Assembly (NCBI GenBank): GCA_963575745.1
Contig: CAUYUJ010019269.1
Span: 1-64,000 of the forward strand
Source: Prorocentrum cordatum
Taxonomy: Eukaryota; Sar; Dinophyceae; Prorocentrales; Prorocentraceae
Length of the DNA stretch: 64,000 nucleotides
Direction of reading: 5' to 3'
Made by a program: the position numbers and the translations under genes
The notes under the pieces: model-generated
What the model was told of the DNA's origin: nothing
Databases searched by the model: none
Seen by the model: the letters and a program-made list of their open reading frames with translations, nothing else
Part shown: piece after piece, positions 10,984-21,009 of the stretch
Position numbering within the stretch: position 1 is the stretch's first letter
How the letters are laid out: each line of letters starts with the position of its first letter

Positions 10984-11151
10984 AACACAAAGTGACATAG
11001 ACATAAAAACTCGGAGGTCCGCGCGGATTTCTCGGATCGGCGCTGCACCCCCCTCCCTGGCGCGCGGAGGCGCTGCCGGGGGGCCCCAGCGCCGATCCGA
11101 GAAATCCGCGCGGACCTCCGAGTTTTTATGTTTATGTCACTTTTTGTTCCC
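10981..11151. mobile_element. Foldback (hairpin) element, copy A
   Basis: Two 65-nt arms, 10981-11045 and 11087-11151, are inverted complements with 63 of 65 positions matching, around a 41-nt GC-rich loop containing CCCTCCCTGGCGCGCG. The arm core GCGCGGATTTCTCGGATC is shared with elements at 24596-24770 and 25729-25905 and with a half element at 15302-15347. This is a small non-autonomous foldback or MITE-like family; no coding capacity is present. Confidence 0.85.
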
Positions 11152-11195
11152 CTATCCCTCTGCGACGAGGCCATGATCCGCGGCATTGGCTCCTC

Positions 11196-11362
11196 ATCAG
11201 TCCCATTACCAGCCTCGACCGTATCCCTATCCCTAAGATTGACACGCCAAAAGGCGATGACAATCTTAGGGATTCGCCCTCAAAAATAAGGGAATCCCTA
11301 AGATTGGCATCGTGATGAGGAGGTGCCCAGTATAGGGATAGGGATATGTTCCAGGCTGGTAA
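11196..11362. mobile_element. MITE-like TIR element, copy 1
   Basis: Terminal inverted repeats of about 30 bp begin TTACCAGCCT and contain TATCCCTATCCCTA; an inner stem pairs CCCTAAGATTG with CAATCTTAGGG. A second copy lies at about 54657-54824 with only about four differences over 145 bp. The element is flanked by a perfect 13-bp direct repeat, GCATTGGCTCCTC (11183-11195 and 11363-11375), a likely target-site duplication. It has no coding capacity and sits 45 bp from hairpin element A. Confidence 0.85.
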
Positions 11363-11496
11363 GCATTGGCTCCTCCTCTTTCCCAGGTCCACGTCGTGGC
11401 TGTGCGAGCGAGCAAGTTCGCTGCAGGGCCTGACCCGTCAGATGCAGCGTGCCGCCTGCCCGCCGCGTTGACTCGGTGCTCGATGCGGGGATCACC

Positions 11497-11702
11497 CAAC
11501 GCTCCTCCTCCTCCTCCTCCTCCTCCTCCTCCCTCCTCCTCCTCCCTCCTCCCTCCTCCTCCTCCCCCTCCTTCCTCCCCCCCCTCCTCCCTCCTCTCCC
11601 TCCTCCCCTCCCCCTCTTCCCTCCCTCCCCCCCTCCCTCCCTCGCCCCTCCCTCCCCCCCCCCCTCCTCCCTCCCTCACTCCCTCCTCCTCCCTCCCTCC
11701 GT
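11497..11702. repeat. CT-rich tract (CTC/CCCTC)n
   Basis: Polypyrimidine tract beginning as CTC triplets and grading into CCCTC/CCTCC words. The following 11700-12170 has no gene; frames open there are not protein-like. Confidence 0.85.
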
Positions 11703-12171
11703 GTCTGCAACAGACCGGCGTGTTAGCTCTCCCGCTAGCGCAGGGCTGGCCCAACAGGCGGACCAGACCCGAAGGAGGCCAAGCTGCCCTCGATCTTGTG
11801 ATCACGTTCCAGCGGCCAGGGCCCGTGGATGGCCAGGCTGCCTCGCACATCCTGCGCGCCGGCGGGCTCACGCGGGCGCCTGTGGGCGCCTTGGCCTCAG
11901 GCATGCCCGGCGGCCTTGGCCTGCTTCTGGCCATGCTGCTGCCTACAACTCTCTGCCATGGCAGGCGTCCCCTGCCGGGGTGCCAAGCAAGATGGGCAGT
12001 CCTCTTCGAGGATTGGCCCAAGCCACTCTGGCGAAAGGTCACTCTTACGTCTAGTCGAAGGATGCCCGCGTCGCTGGTCTTCCCCCTCTTCCGGCCGAGG
12101 TCTGGCGTAGCCGGGGGATGACTGCGCTGTGGGCCCCCGTTATAGACGAGGGAGGACCGCGCCCCCCCGCC

Positions 12172-12318
12172 GCCTCCTCCTCCTCCCCCTCCTCCTCCTC
12201 CTCCTCCTCCTCCTCCTCCTCCTCCTCCTCCTCCTCCTCCTCCTCTCCCCCGCCTCCTCCTCCTCCTCCTCCTCCTCCTCCTCCTCCTCCTCCTCCTCCT
12301 CCTCCTCCTCCTCCTCCC
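12172..12318. repeat. (CTC)n tract
   Basis: Long, almost pure CTC/TCC array. Confidence 0.9.
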
Positions 12319-12344
12319 CTCTCTTCGACCATATCCTGCCCGCC

Positions 12345-12665
12345 CTCGCTCATCGAGGAAATCTGAGGTGGCCGAGGATTATCAGAGGATCTCGGGCCCT
12401 CCCTCGGGCATGCTGGGGCCAACGTCCTGCCTCCTTCTCCCCCAGCACTCGTCGCCGTCCTCCTGCCTGCTCGATCCTCGAGGGCCTCAAGGCGGCAGAG
12501 GATCTCGGAAAATCTCGGGCCCTTCTCGGGCATGCTGGGGCCTACTTCCTGACTTCTCCTCCTCCTCCTCCGCCTCCTCCTCCGCATCTTCCTCCTCCTC
12601 CTCCTCCTCCACCTCTTCTTCTGCCTCCTCCTCCTCCTCCTCCTTCTCCCTCGTTGCCGTCCTCC
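12345..12665. repeat. Duplicated segment with CTC tract
   Basis: The phrase GAGGATCTCGG followed by GGGC and CTCGGGCATGCTGGGGCC occurs at about 12386-12421 and again at 12500-12542, each copy followed by CTTCTCC-rich sequence. CTC triplets fill 12555-12650. Confidence 0.7.
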
Positions 12666-12869
12666 TGCGCCTTGTGATCCCTGATCCCCCTCCTTGGTGG
12701 TGGAGGAGGAGTGGGCGGCGGGGGGGAAGGGGCGGGGAGGGGAGAGGGAGGGGGGGGAGCAGGGGCGGGCGAGAGAGCGAGGAGGACGAAAACGATGATA
12801 CTGTGGTACGAGAAAAGCATACATGAAGGGGCCCCAGGACACACAAATAAAAACACACAAATAAAATGG

Positions 12870-12955
12870 TTTCCATATTTTCTCATATGTTCTGGGTTTT
12901 TATCTTCCCGCCCAATTCCCATATTTCCCTATATTTTCTAGGGAATCGACGAATA
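12870..12955. repeat. AT-rich dispersed module, related to 19915-19995
   Basis: An AT-rich island in GC-rich surroundings. TATTTTC, TTTTTATC, CCCAATTCCCATATTTCCC and TTTTCTAGGGAATC appear in the same order as the related words at 19920-19990 (TATTTTC, TTTTTGTC, CCCACTTCCCAAATTTCCC, TTTTCCTTGGGATC). Confidence 0.55.
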
Positions 12956-13059
12956 ATTGTGTCTGTGTTTTTTCCCCTCCTGAATAAATTAAAAAAACAT
13001 CCCGGGCAACTTCCAGGACAACCCGGACAACCCCTCCGAGATGGAGACCACACGTGCCC

Positions 13060-13325
13060 TGGCGTGTAAGTGTGGCCAACGCCTGAGCGAGAGCACCATT
13101 CCCCACCAGGGATGTGGCTGGCGCGCTGGAGAAAGCACCTTTTCAATCAGGGATGTGGCTGGCGCTCAGGCGAGAGCAACATCCAGTGCTCGGGCGACAG
13201 CTCACTTCCCAATCGAGAGTGTAGTAACCGCTCAGGCGACAGCACCACTCCCGTTCAGGGGTATGGCCGGCGCTCCAACGACAACACCATTCGCCACCTT
13301 CCCCCCGATTCCGTGGGAGTCCTGT
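13060..13325. repeat. Minisatellite of about 50-55 bp
   Basis: Repeated GGATGTGGCTGGCGC and CAGGCGAGAGCA words, at 13111, 13149 and then in degenerate form to 13320. Confidence 0.7.
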
Positions 13326-13344
13326 GATTGCTCATCCTTTGGTC

Positions 13345-13930
13345 AGGGCATCTTTGTGCACAGAGTTACGAGGCTGTCTCAGGCAAAACTGGCTGGACAA
13401 CCTCGCGCGCAGCATCTCAGAAACCATACTTTCGAGAATGTCTCAGGCGAAACTGGCTGGACAACCTCAGGTCAGGTCAGGCCATCCAAAGCTCAGAGTT
13501 GCGAAGATGTCGCAAGGGAAATTGGCCGGACGCTGAGGAATGAGGAGAAGGCTGAAGGCTGAAGGCTGAAGAATGAGGAGGCCCAAGAGAAAGCTTGGGA
13601 TGGATTGCGCCTGGACAACCCCCGGACACCCCCCCGGACAATCCGGTTGACAACCCCCGGGACAATCGCCTCGAGAATCCGATGTGCGGGGGAAAGGCCT
13701 TGTCCTTGTCCTTGTATTGAGGGTCGCTGGTGGCTCTCTTATCTCGGACCAACCAAGGTCAGGCCATCTCTGAGACCAATGTTGCGAGAGCGGACCATCT
13801 CGTGGGCGGCATCTCCGAGCTCAGACTTGCAAGGATGTCGCAGGCGAAACCAGCCGAAACACCTCAGATCTGGGCATGCGTGAGCCCAGCGTTACGAGGA
13901 TGTCTCAAACGAAAGTGGCAACACAACTTC
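13345..13930. repeat. Degenerate repeat around TCTCAGGCGAAACTGGCTGG
   Basis: TCTCAGGCAAAACTGGCTGG at 13376 and TCTCAGGCGAAACTGGCTGG at 13440 are near-identical, with weaker copies at 13505 (GTCGCAAGGGAAATTGGCCGG), 13837 and 13900. A small GGCTGAA repeat lies at 13550-13575. Confidence 0.65.
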
Positions 13931-13939
13931 CTCATTGTG

Positions 13940-14780
13940 AGCATGTCTCTGTGCGCTCGACCTGCGACTGGATGCAACAACAAGACTCCAGCCAGCCACG
14001 CTTCGTGGGAAACAGCGATCAATGAGGATGTGCGAGCGGGAGCGGGAGAGCGCGAGAGAGGAGGAACAAACAAGAGGGGAAGGAGGAGAGAGGCGCCCTT
14101 TCCAGCTGGGTTTGACTGGCTGTGCCATGCTTCTGATGACATGGATGATTCAGGCATGTGCGTGCGCTGGCAAGCCGGCACGGCCCAAACAACTCCTTGG
14201 AAAACCCCGCGAGGAACCGGACACCCCCGCCTGGACAACCCTCCCTGGATTCTTTTTCGGGGATGGACAGACCTCCCATTAGCAAAACGTGGTTTAGTGA
14301 AAACGATTTCGGGCCCAAACTTGACGGGCGCAGGCCTGGAAAATAACGGCCGCGGCGCCATCTCGAGAACCGAAAACGGACAATTCACTAATCGACGTGT
14401 CAGGGTAGGAGGTCTATCCACCTCCGACTTTTCCGTACGACATAGCAGTACGAGAATGAGTGCGACGAGAGAGAGGGGCGAACCGTAATGACACGAAGGG
14501 GAGAAGGTGTGGGGAAGGGAAGAGTGGGGGTAGAGGAGGAAGGGAGAGAGGCGAGGGAGAGAGGAGAGGAGACGGGCTCCCAAATCAAACAGGAAGATAG
14601 ATAGGCCGAGGCTCACACGCTCCTCCCTGCCAGGTCGGGTAGATTGCGGTGTCGTCGCTAGCTGCTCTGGCTCATTTCGGGATGCGGCCGCAGTGGATGG
14701 TACAACAGCCGGGTCGGGGAGAAGCAGGGACAGTCGACCAACACACGAGTGAGGGGAAAGACAGATTGGGCGGGAAGCAA
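13940..14780. other. Stretch without a recognisable gene
   Basis: Unique-looking sequence with a purine-rich segment at 14500-14575. Long overlapping frames exist on both strands, but none has a protein-like composition or known motif. Confidence 0.45.
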
Positions 14781-14785
14781 GCGGT

Positions 14786-15106
14786 ATGCCGTACCACAAC
14801 TGCCATGACCGTGCGAGGGGCAGAAATGCTGAAACCAACATCGAGAGCTACCGGTCTGGCAAGACTGATGACGCAGCGGGCAGCACAGCGTGGCAATGGA
14901 TGCGGCGGAGAGCGCTCCAGCATTACACAGTTGTCCTCTCTGCGAATCCTCAGCTGGCCCATGACTTCTTCGTCCTCGAGTATGCTACGAGACAGTCTCT
15001 TCGGGCCTCGGTCGGCAACTCTCTGCTCGGCGGCGGGCGGCGGGCGAGGAGAAAAGTAAGAAGGAGAAGGCCTGCTCAGAAGGCTCGAAGGCCCCCAGAC
15101 TTCTGA
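14786..15106 (+). CDS. Coding-like open frame, 106 residues, unrecognised
   Basis: An ATG-initiated frame containing NIESYRSGKTDDAAGSTAWQ and YTVVLSANPQLAHDFFVLEY, of ordinary soluble-protein composition with GC-leaning third positions. The last roughly 30 residues run into the dispersed AGAAGGCC module that begins near 15056, so the natural 3' end is probably lost. No family is recognised. Confidence 0.3.
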   Translation: MPYHNCHDRARGRNAETNIESYRSGKTDDAAGSTAWQWMRRRALQHYTVVLSANPQLAHDFFVLEYATRQSLRASVGNSLLGGGRRARRKVRRRRPAQKARRPPDF

Positions 15107-15220
15107 GAAGTTTGTTGAGCCTTCCCCGAAGAGAAACCCCTTCTCAGAAGGCGCGAAGGCTTCTGAGAAGTCCCGCCGCCTTCTGAGAAGGCCTTCTGCT
15201 TCTCCCTTCTCCCCCTCGCT
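15056..15220. repeat. Dispersed module b (CTTCTGAGAAG), copy 1
   Basis: Repeated self-complementary words such as CTTCTGAGAAG and AGAAGGCCTTCT. The order GAGAAGGCC, GAGAAG, CCCCTTCTCAGAAG, GCCTTCTGAGAAG, CCCTCGCTCGCC is shared in the same orientation with 25488-25650. Confidence 0.7.
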
Positions 15221-15301
15221 CGCCGGGGGGACTTCCGATCCAAGGGATTCGCCGTGGGGGCCTTCTGAAAAGGCCTTCTCCTTCTGACTCCCCCCCGCGC
15301 T

Positions 15302-15347
15302 CCATCCAAGAGATTCGCGCGGACCTCCAAAAGATGTTGTTCATGGG
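15302..15347. mobile_element. Half foldback element D
   Basis: Matches the right arm of element B (24711-24760): ATCCAAGAGATTCGCGCGG, then CCAAAAG and TGTTCATGG. The left arm is absent, so this is a truncated copy. Confidence 0.6.
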
Positions 15348-15439
15348 ATCTCTCTCCATCGACTCGCTCTTGCTCCGCTGCCGCGAGCTGGGGCGAAGGG
15401 GAACGAGACGGGGGAATTGGCTCCGGGGGAGGGGCGCCA

Positions 15440-15570
15440 TTGAGCTAGAGTCGGCGATACGTCGCCGAGATATGAGCGATAGGCCTCGCTAGCGAAACCG
15501 CACGTTCCTGGACAGAGTGGGCTATCGGCGATGAATGAGCGGTTTGGCGTCGATGCGTCCCTCCCCCTCG
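15440..15570. repeat. Dispersed module k, copy 1
   Basis: CGATAGGCCTC, GGCGATGAATG and GTCGATGCGTCCCTC are shared with 61450-61600 and, in part, with 48640-48760 and 32850-32890. Confidence 0.6.
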
Positions 15571-15599
15571 TCTCCGTCGTGTGGGTTCTGGCTGGCTTC

Positions 15600-15765
15600 C
15601 AGCCCGCAACCTCGGCCACCGGCGGTCATCCAGGACGATCCGGGCATCCTCGGCACGCTCTCGGCGAGGCGCACATGCTGGAACGCACCCCGAGTCCAGA
15701 GGACCGCCGAGAACCGACGAGCAAGACCGAAAACCCCGAATGTCGATTCCGACGAATGTCGTCCA
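15600..15765 (+). repeat. Dispersed module a, copy 1
   Basis: Shares CTCGGCGAGGCGCA, then CGCCGAGAACCGACGAG and CCGAAAACC with the inverted copy at 25280-25435 and a third copy at 32685-32795. In one frame all three give a related peptide (DRREPT, NRREPT, NRREAT), so the module may descend from coding sequence. Confidence 0.7.
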
Positions 15766-15974
15766 CCGACGGGCCCTGAGCTTGTGAAACTCAAGCAGCG
15801 CAGCCCTGGTTTGGGGTAAGCCGCTCCCCTCGCGTCGCCCCTGAATCCACAGCGGCGCCGACTCGAAGACCGGCGACGGCGGCCAGCGGGCGGGGCGACT
15901 CCTGAGAGCCCCGCGTTTCGCGCCCACGCGCAGTCGTCGCGCATGCGCACCAGCAGCGGCATGCCTCCTGCGAG

Positions 15975-16440
15975 AGTTCGGGAGAGACAGAGAGAGAGGG
16001 GGGGATAGAGAGAGAGGGAGAGAGAGAGAGAGAAAGAGTGAGAGAGAGAGAGATGGAGAAAGAGGGGGAGCGATATATGCAGAAAATGCAAGGAAGAGAA
16101 CAAGAGAGAGAGAGAGAGATAATGAGAGAGGGAGAGAGATAATATATATAGAGAGAGAGAGGCAACAACCCTTAGGAGACAGGGCGAGGGAGAGAGAGAG
16201 AGAGGGAGAGAGGGAGACAGGCATTGAGAGAGAAAGAGAAGAGATACTGAGAGGAAGAGGCAAAGAGAGATGGGGGAAAACGAGCGAGAGAGAGAGAGAG
16301 GAATATTAACTTATACATGCATACACAAATACATATACATCTATAAAGAAAGAGAGGGCAGGCAAACAACAAGAGCCATCGAGCGAAGGTGAAGGAGCGA
16401 GAGAGAGAGAGAAAGACAAACATATCGGTGAGGAGAGAGG
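15975..16440. repeat. (GA)n microsatellite region
   Basis: Interrupted GAGAGA tracts over about 460 bp with short AT-rich interludes such as ATATATATA at 16142-16152. Confidence 0.9.
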
Positions 16441-16499
16441 GACGGCAAGAGATGAAGAAACAACTGAGCGAGGCTGCGCGAGGAGACGAGGAGGGGGAG

Positions 16500-17085
16500 G
16501 AGAATGAGGGGGAGGAGGTCGCGCCGCGCGCAGCCCGCGGCCCCACTGATGGGGGGGGCCGCGCCCCCGCCGTCACCCGACCCGCTCAACGCGCGGCGTG
16601 GGCCAGAGCTGCGGGCGCGGGCTCCTGGCGCAGCGTGCCCGTCAGGTCAAAGTCGACGAGGGCGGCAGGAGGCCGAACTCACTCTCAAATTCACCATATC
16701 CGCTTCCGACGTAATACGGCAACAAATACGCAGCCACAATCAAATATGCACGAACGTCTTCCATCCCAAGCGCCATATCTCAAGCACTGCTGACCGGAAC
16801 TGCTTTGGACTTGACGTGCAGGCTTATCCTTTCCTGGCACCAAAGGATTGGCTTGTCAGGCTCTGGCGGGGCCGTCGGCTTCAGTTGTATCGGGGGAAAG
16901 CCCTTTGACGGGCGGCTTCCACTGCTTGCCGAACCTGACGGCCCCTTCCACGCATACCTGCCATTGCCTTCTTGCGGTGACGAGCTTGCCCAACTACCCG
17001 ACGGAGCCATTCAGGGCCGCGTGGGCGTGGCCGACTACCTCCACCATCGTGTCGCTGCGCATTTCACCTGCTGGCCCCGCGACGT
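16500..17085. other. Stretch without a confident gene
   Basis: A 76-codon ATG-initiated minus-strand frame (16780-17010) has plausible composition, but no family match is apparent and it abuts the 24-bp minisatellite. Nothing else is seen. Confidence 0.4.
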
Positions 17086-18160
17086 TCGGAAGATCGCCGC
17101 CAGCGTCCAGAAGGTTGCCTCCACCGCCTGCGTCTCGAAGATGTTCTCCACCGCCCAAAGCGCTTCCAGCGTCCTGACTATCGCCTCCAACGTCTCGTCG
17201 ATCGCCTCCAGCGCCCCGAAGATCGCCGTCAGGAACCCGTAGATCTACTCCAGCGCCACGTAGATCACCCCCGGCTCCCCGACGATCACCGCCAGCGTCA
17301 CGTAGATCTTCTGCGGCGTGTCGAAGAACGCCTCCCGCGTCACGCAGACCGCCTCGAACGTCCTGAAGATCGCCCCCAGCGTCTTGCGAATCTTCGTTAG
17401 CGTTCCGAAGATCGTCACGCAGATCGCCTCCAGCGTCAAATAAGATTTCCCTCAATGATGTCTGTCTGCGAATCGGCTTTTATGCCGACCGAAATGATAT
17501 ATTTATCTTCGCGTAGGTCTTCTGCGGCGTCCCGAAAATCGTCTCCACCGTCCCAGAGATCGGTGTCGTCGCCAGCGCCCCGAAGGTCGTCACAGAGGTC
17601 GCCTCCGCAGTCCCGAAGATCGCTTCCACTGTATCGTAAGAGGGCCTTCTGACGACCCCAAAGCGCTTCCATATCTACTCGAGCGTCTGGAAGATTACCT
17701 CCAACGCCCCGAAGATCGCCTCCATCATCCCAAGGATCGTCTCCAGCGTTCCGAAGATCGCCTCCAGCGACCCGAAGATCGCCGCCAACGTCCCGGATAA
17801 TACCTCCACCTTCCCGCAGATCGTCTTCAGCGTCCTGGAGATAAGCTCCAGCGTCCCAGAGATCGCCATCAGGATCCCGTAGATCACGTCCACCGTCCTA
17901 AAGATTACCCCCAGCGGCCCGTAGCTCGCTGTCAGCGTCGCGTAGGTGTTCTGCGGCGCCCCGAGGATCGCCTCCAACGCCCCGAAGATCGCCTCCGGCG
18001 TCACGCAGAGCACCTCCAACGTCACGGGGAACTTCCGCGGCGTCCCGAGTATCGCCACAAGTGTCTCGCAGATCGCCGCATGCTTCTCGCAGACTGCCTC
18101 TAGCGCGCCGAAGATCGTATCCCGCACCGTTGGTAGCCTTCTGCGGCTCTTCCCAGCAGA
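17085..18160. repeat. 24-bp minisatellite (GAAGATCGCCTCCAGCGTCC)n
   Basis: About 40 degenerate 24-bp copies of a unit containing GAAGATCGCCTCCAGCG, interrupted by unrelated AT-richer sequence at 17440-17515. Since 24 is eight codons, the minus strand stays open for up to 150 codons with an LEAIFGT-type octapeptide repeat. Confidence 0.85.
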
Positions 18161-18172
18161 CGTTTGTGCCAG

Positions 18173-18955
18173 CTACTGGTGACGTCGGACGAGGAGGAGG
18201 AGGATTTTTCCCATCAGCGACGCAAGGCTACTCTGAGCGGGCGTGGCCTGCACGGGCACCACGAGAACGCCGAGGAAAGCCCAGAGCGCACTACGGTAAA
18301 TACATGGCATCACGCACTCGTCAACGCAATACGCGGGTGAAGTTATAGCGACGCCCACCTCGTGCACAACGCATGTCGATGACAGCCCCACGGCCTGCAT
18401 GACGCCGCGCAACACCAGTGGACCAGCGCAAAAGATGGACCGCCTTACCAAAGCCAAATCTACGCCGAAACCATGCGACCCGCCCAGTGTTTGCAGCCCA
18501 ATGACGGTGCCGATAAACACCCGTGGGTAGAATACGACACTCAACCACCACGCAAAACAGTAGCACACTGCAGATACCCATCGGGAATGGGAACGAAGAG
18601 TACAGAACGCTTCACACTCGCAACAGCTGAACAACATACACATCCAGAGCTGTAGCGATGAAGGGATACATGAAACAACGCCCAGACATCCAACAAAAGC
18701 AAAAGCGCCCACACGGGCATGGAACAAGCTCCGCCGCGCGAGGACGCCGCCAAGAATCCTGAGCACGGAAATTCGGCAGTGCGTCTGCCTGATTTGCCCA
18801 AGCGGGCCTGGGCCAGGCTCAGCCACTCGAGGACGCCGCCAAGAACTCATATAAAAGAGCGACGCTGCTGCCAGAACCGCAAGAGCCCGCGCCGTCGTTC
18901 CAGCCGCCCAGTGCCGCGAGTCCCACAAAGGGGAAACCCATAGGCAGCGCGGCAA
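18173..18955 (-). CDS. Unassigned 260-codon open frame
   Basis: The minus strand is open from 18955 to 18173. The first codon is TTG; the first ATG is at residue 36. The translation is rich in Cys, Val, Leu and Trp, with several hydrophobic stretches (for example around GVLARRSLFHARVGAFAFVG and ALWAFLGVLVVPV), so a membrane protein is conceivable. Against this, the words GAGGACGCCGCCAAGAA recur at 18740 and 18836 with a spacing of about 96, suggesting an old repeat. No motif is recognised. Confidence 0.25.
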   Translation of the reverse strand: MPRCLWVSPLWDSRHWAAGTTARALAVLAAASLFYMSSWRRPRVAEPGPGPLGQIRQTHCRISVLRILGGVLARRSLFHARVGAFAFVGCLGVVSCIPSSLQLWMCMLFSCCECEAFCTLRSHSRWVSAVCYCFAWWLSVVFYPRVFIGTVIGLQTLGGSHGFGVDLALVRRSIFCAGPLVLRGVMQAVGLSSTCVVHEVGVAITSPAYCVDECVMPCIYRSALWAFLGVLVVPVQATPAQSSLASLMGKILLLLVRRHQ

Positions 18956-19440
18956 TAACCACTGTGGAACTACAGAACGAGCCGCATGCCAATAGGCCAG
19001 CGAAAACGGACATCAACACGCACGCCCTAGGTAGCTGACCCCGGCGTTCACCGATGAGGAACAACTTCGCAAATAAGAAAGGATCCGGAGGAGACTAACA
19101 ATGAGGACGTAGTAGGGCAATGCTGAAACATGGGATGTTTCGGCAAAGCGATGTAAAGCGGTTCGTGCATCAAAACGCTGTAGAGAGGACGCGGTGCAGG
19201 ATCCTTGAAATACCATGCGGCAGCGGCAAGAATAGGGTGAGAAGCGTGCAAGGCAAGATAACATACCGTTCGAGTCTGCTGCTGAAGCGAGACCGTCGGT
19301 ATTTGTAGAAAATCAGGCAGACAGCTACAAAAGGGCTCATACGACCGTCCTTCTCATCGACATTCGCTTAGCCGCAAAGGGATACGTTCATGTGAGATCA
19401 GCAGATCTCCGGATTGGCGGACTTCACTCCGAGCCAAAGG

Positions 19441-19624
19441 GTACTCCAGATTTCGTAATAAAAGGGAGGGGGTCTGGACCCTCCAAGACAAGCCATTTCA
19501 GACCCCCCCCGTGTGAGAACCCTCCAAAACACCGTCCCCAGACCCCCCCAGGCCCTCCAAAATAGCCTGGAAGAGACCCCCCCCGAAATGAGACCCCCCT
19601 CCCTTTATTACGAAACCTGGAGTA
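19441..19624. mobile_element. Foldback element with 36-bp terminal inverted repeats
   Basis: GTACTCCAGATTTCGTAATA with AAAGGGAGGGGGTCT at the left end (19441-19476) is mirrored at the right end (19589-19624) with about two mismatches and one indel. The centre is C-rich, with repeated ACCCTCCAA words. No clear target-site duplication is seen. Confidence 0.75.
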
Positions 19625-19864
19625 CATTGACCCCCCCACGGCGCCAACCGCAAAAACGTTGTTTGTTAAACGGCGCCAGTGGTAGGAATATAGATACTCC
19701 CACAACAGCCCGTGAGAGTAGCCGAAGCAGGCTAACCTACCCCCCACCTACAACAGTGCGAGACTATGCAGGAGCACTGCTCAAGGTCCGCGAGCTGCGC
19801 GGACACAGTCCGAGAAAAACAAACAACAGCGGGGGCTCCTGTCACAACAAGCGGCAGGCCGGGC

Positions 19865-20085
19865 GCGTCGCCGATGCATCGGCGATGTATCGGCGCCGTC
19901 CACCCAAATCCCAGGATTCCCCAATTTGTCCGTATTTTCATGATTTTTGTCGTTCCACCCACTTCCCAAATTTCCCATCTTTTCCTTGGGATCCTCCAGA
20001 AAAGCGGGCCCCACATCGAGCCGCATCGCCGATGCATCGGCGATGCTGCGCGCTCCTCCGACCCATTCTGCTATTCTGACACCCC
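19865..20085. repeat. Dispersed module g, copy 1 (GCATCGCCGATGCATCGGCGATGC)
   Basis: Contains two palindromic blocks built from CATCGCCGATG and CATCGGCGATG (19870-19890 and 20028-20046), followed by CGCGCTCCTCCGACCC. Related blocks are at 26450-26560 and 60640-60785. The AT-rich piece at 19915-19995 inside it resembles 12870-12955. Confidence 0.7.
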
Positions 20086-20166
20086 GAGGCGGGCGCGCTT
20101 CGACAGGGGGTGCGCCCCAGCGCTGGAACCCGCGCGAGGAGCTACGATCATTCGTGCTTCTGCCGC

Positions 20167-20268
20167 TTGCCATCGTTCGGACGTCCATTCCCCGTGCATC
20201 TTTTCGGATTTGCGCGTGCTTTTTGTGCCAGATGATCCAGGATGCTTCTCGACGGTCCTCGCCGAGAA
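20167..20268 (+). mobile_element. Short dispersed element E, copy A
   Basis: CATCGTTCGGACGTCCATTC, then CGTGCATCTTTTCGG, GATGATCCAGGATGCTTCTC and GACGGTCCTCGCCGA follow the same order as at 34860-34969 and 41299-41450. The right terminal repeat is not clear in this copy. Confidence 0.65.
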
Positions 20269-20299
20269 GGTGCAGCTGCGGCGCCTGCGTTAGCGAATC

Positions 20300-20556
20300 A
20301 GGAGGAGGATGAGGAGGACGAGGAGGAGGAGGAGGAGGAGGAGGAGGGAGGAGGAGGAGGAGAGGAGGAGGAGGAGGAGGAGAGGAGGAGGAGGAGGATG
20401 AGGAGGATGTAGGAGGAGGAGGAGGAGGAGGAGGAGGAGGAGGAGGAGGAGGCAGAAGGAGGAGGAGGGGAGGCAGGAGGAAGGAGAGGAGGAGGAGGAG
20501 GAGGAGGAGGAGGAGGAGGAGGAGGAGGAGGGGGGAAGAGGAGGAGGAGGAGGAGC
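20300..20556. repeat. (GGA)n polypurine tract
   Basis: Triplet tract over about 255 bp. The following 20560-21100 is unassigned unique sequence. Confidence 0.9.
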
Positions 20557-21009
20557 ATCCTTACGATGCGACTTGGAGGAAGCGTCGACAGAGGCACGCA
20601 TGCTATGGCACGGGCAGCCACGCGCGTCGGCGTCGCGTTTGTCGCCAAAAGCCTTCAGGAGGACACCCTCTCCTCACGCCCCCACGTCTCCTCCCCTTCC
20701 CCCCTTTGCCCTGAGAAGGACGGAGAGGGGAGGACAGAAGAGACGGAGTCTCATGCAGCACTCTCGCCGCGCCGCCCCGCAATCGCCGACGAGCTTTCCC
20801 GCGGCGGCTTGCGAGCAACACATGAGCTTCTCAACGCGCTGGGTCTTCCTCGTCTGAAGCTCGTTGCGGATGCGATCTTTATGCGCCACCGTGCCTGCAC
20901 GGAACGGGCGCGTCAGAATGCTTCTCTGCTAATTACCTCTTTGGTGCTTCCTGGGCCCCATGTGCCCCTCGCACCGACGTGCCTCTGACACCAACCACTT
21001 CTGAATTTG

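Noticed and set aside
11132-11392. 86-codon minus-strand frame shared with 54.5-54.8 kb
   Set aside because: The shared peptide is only the translation of the two TIR-element copies.
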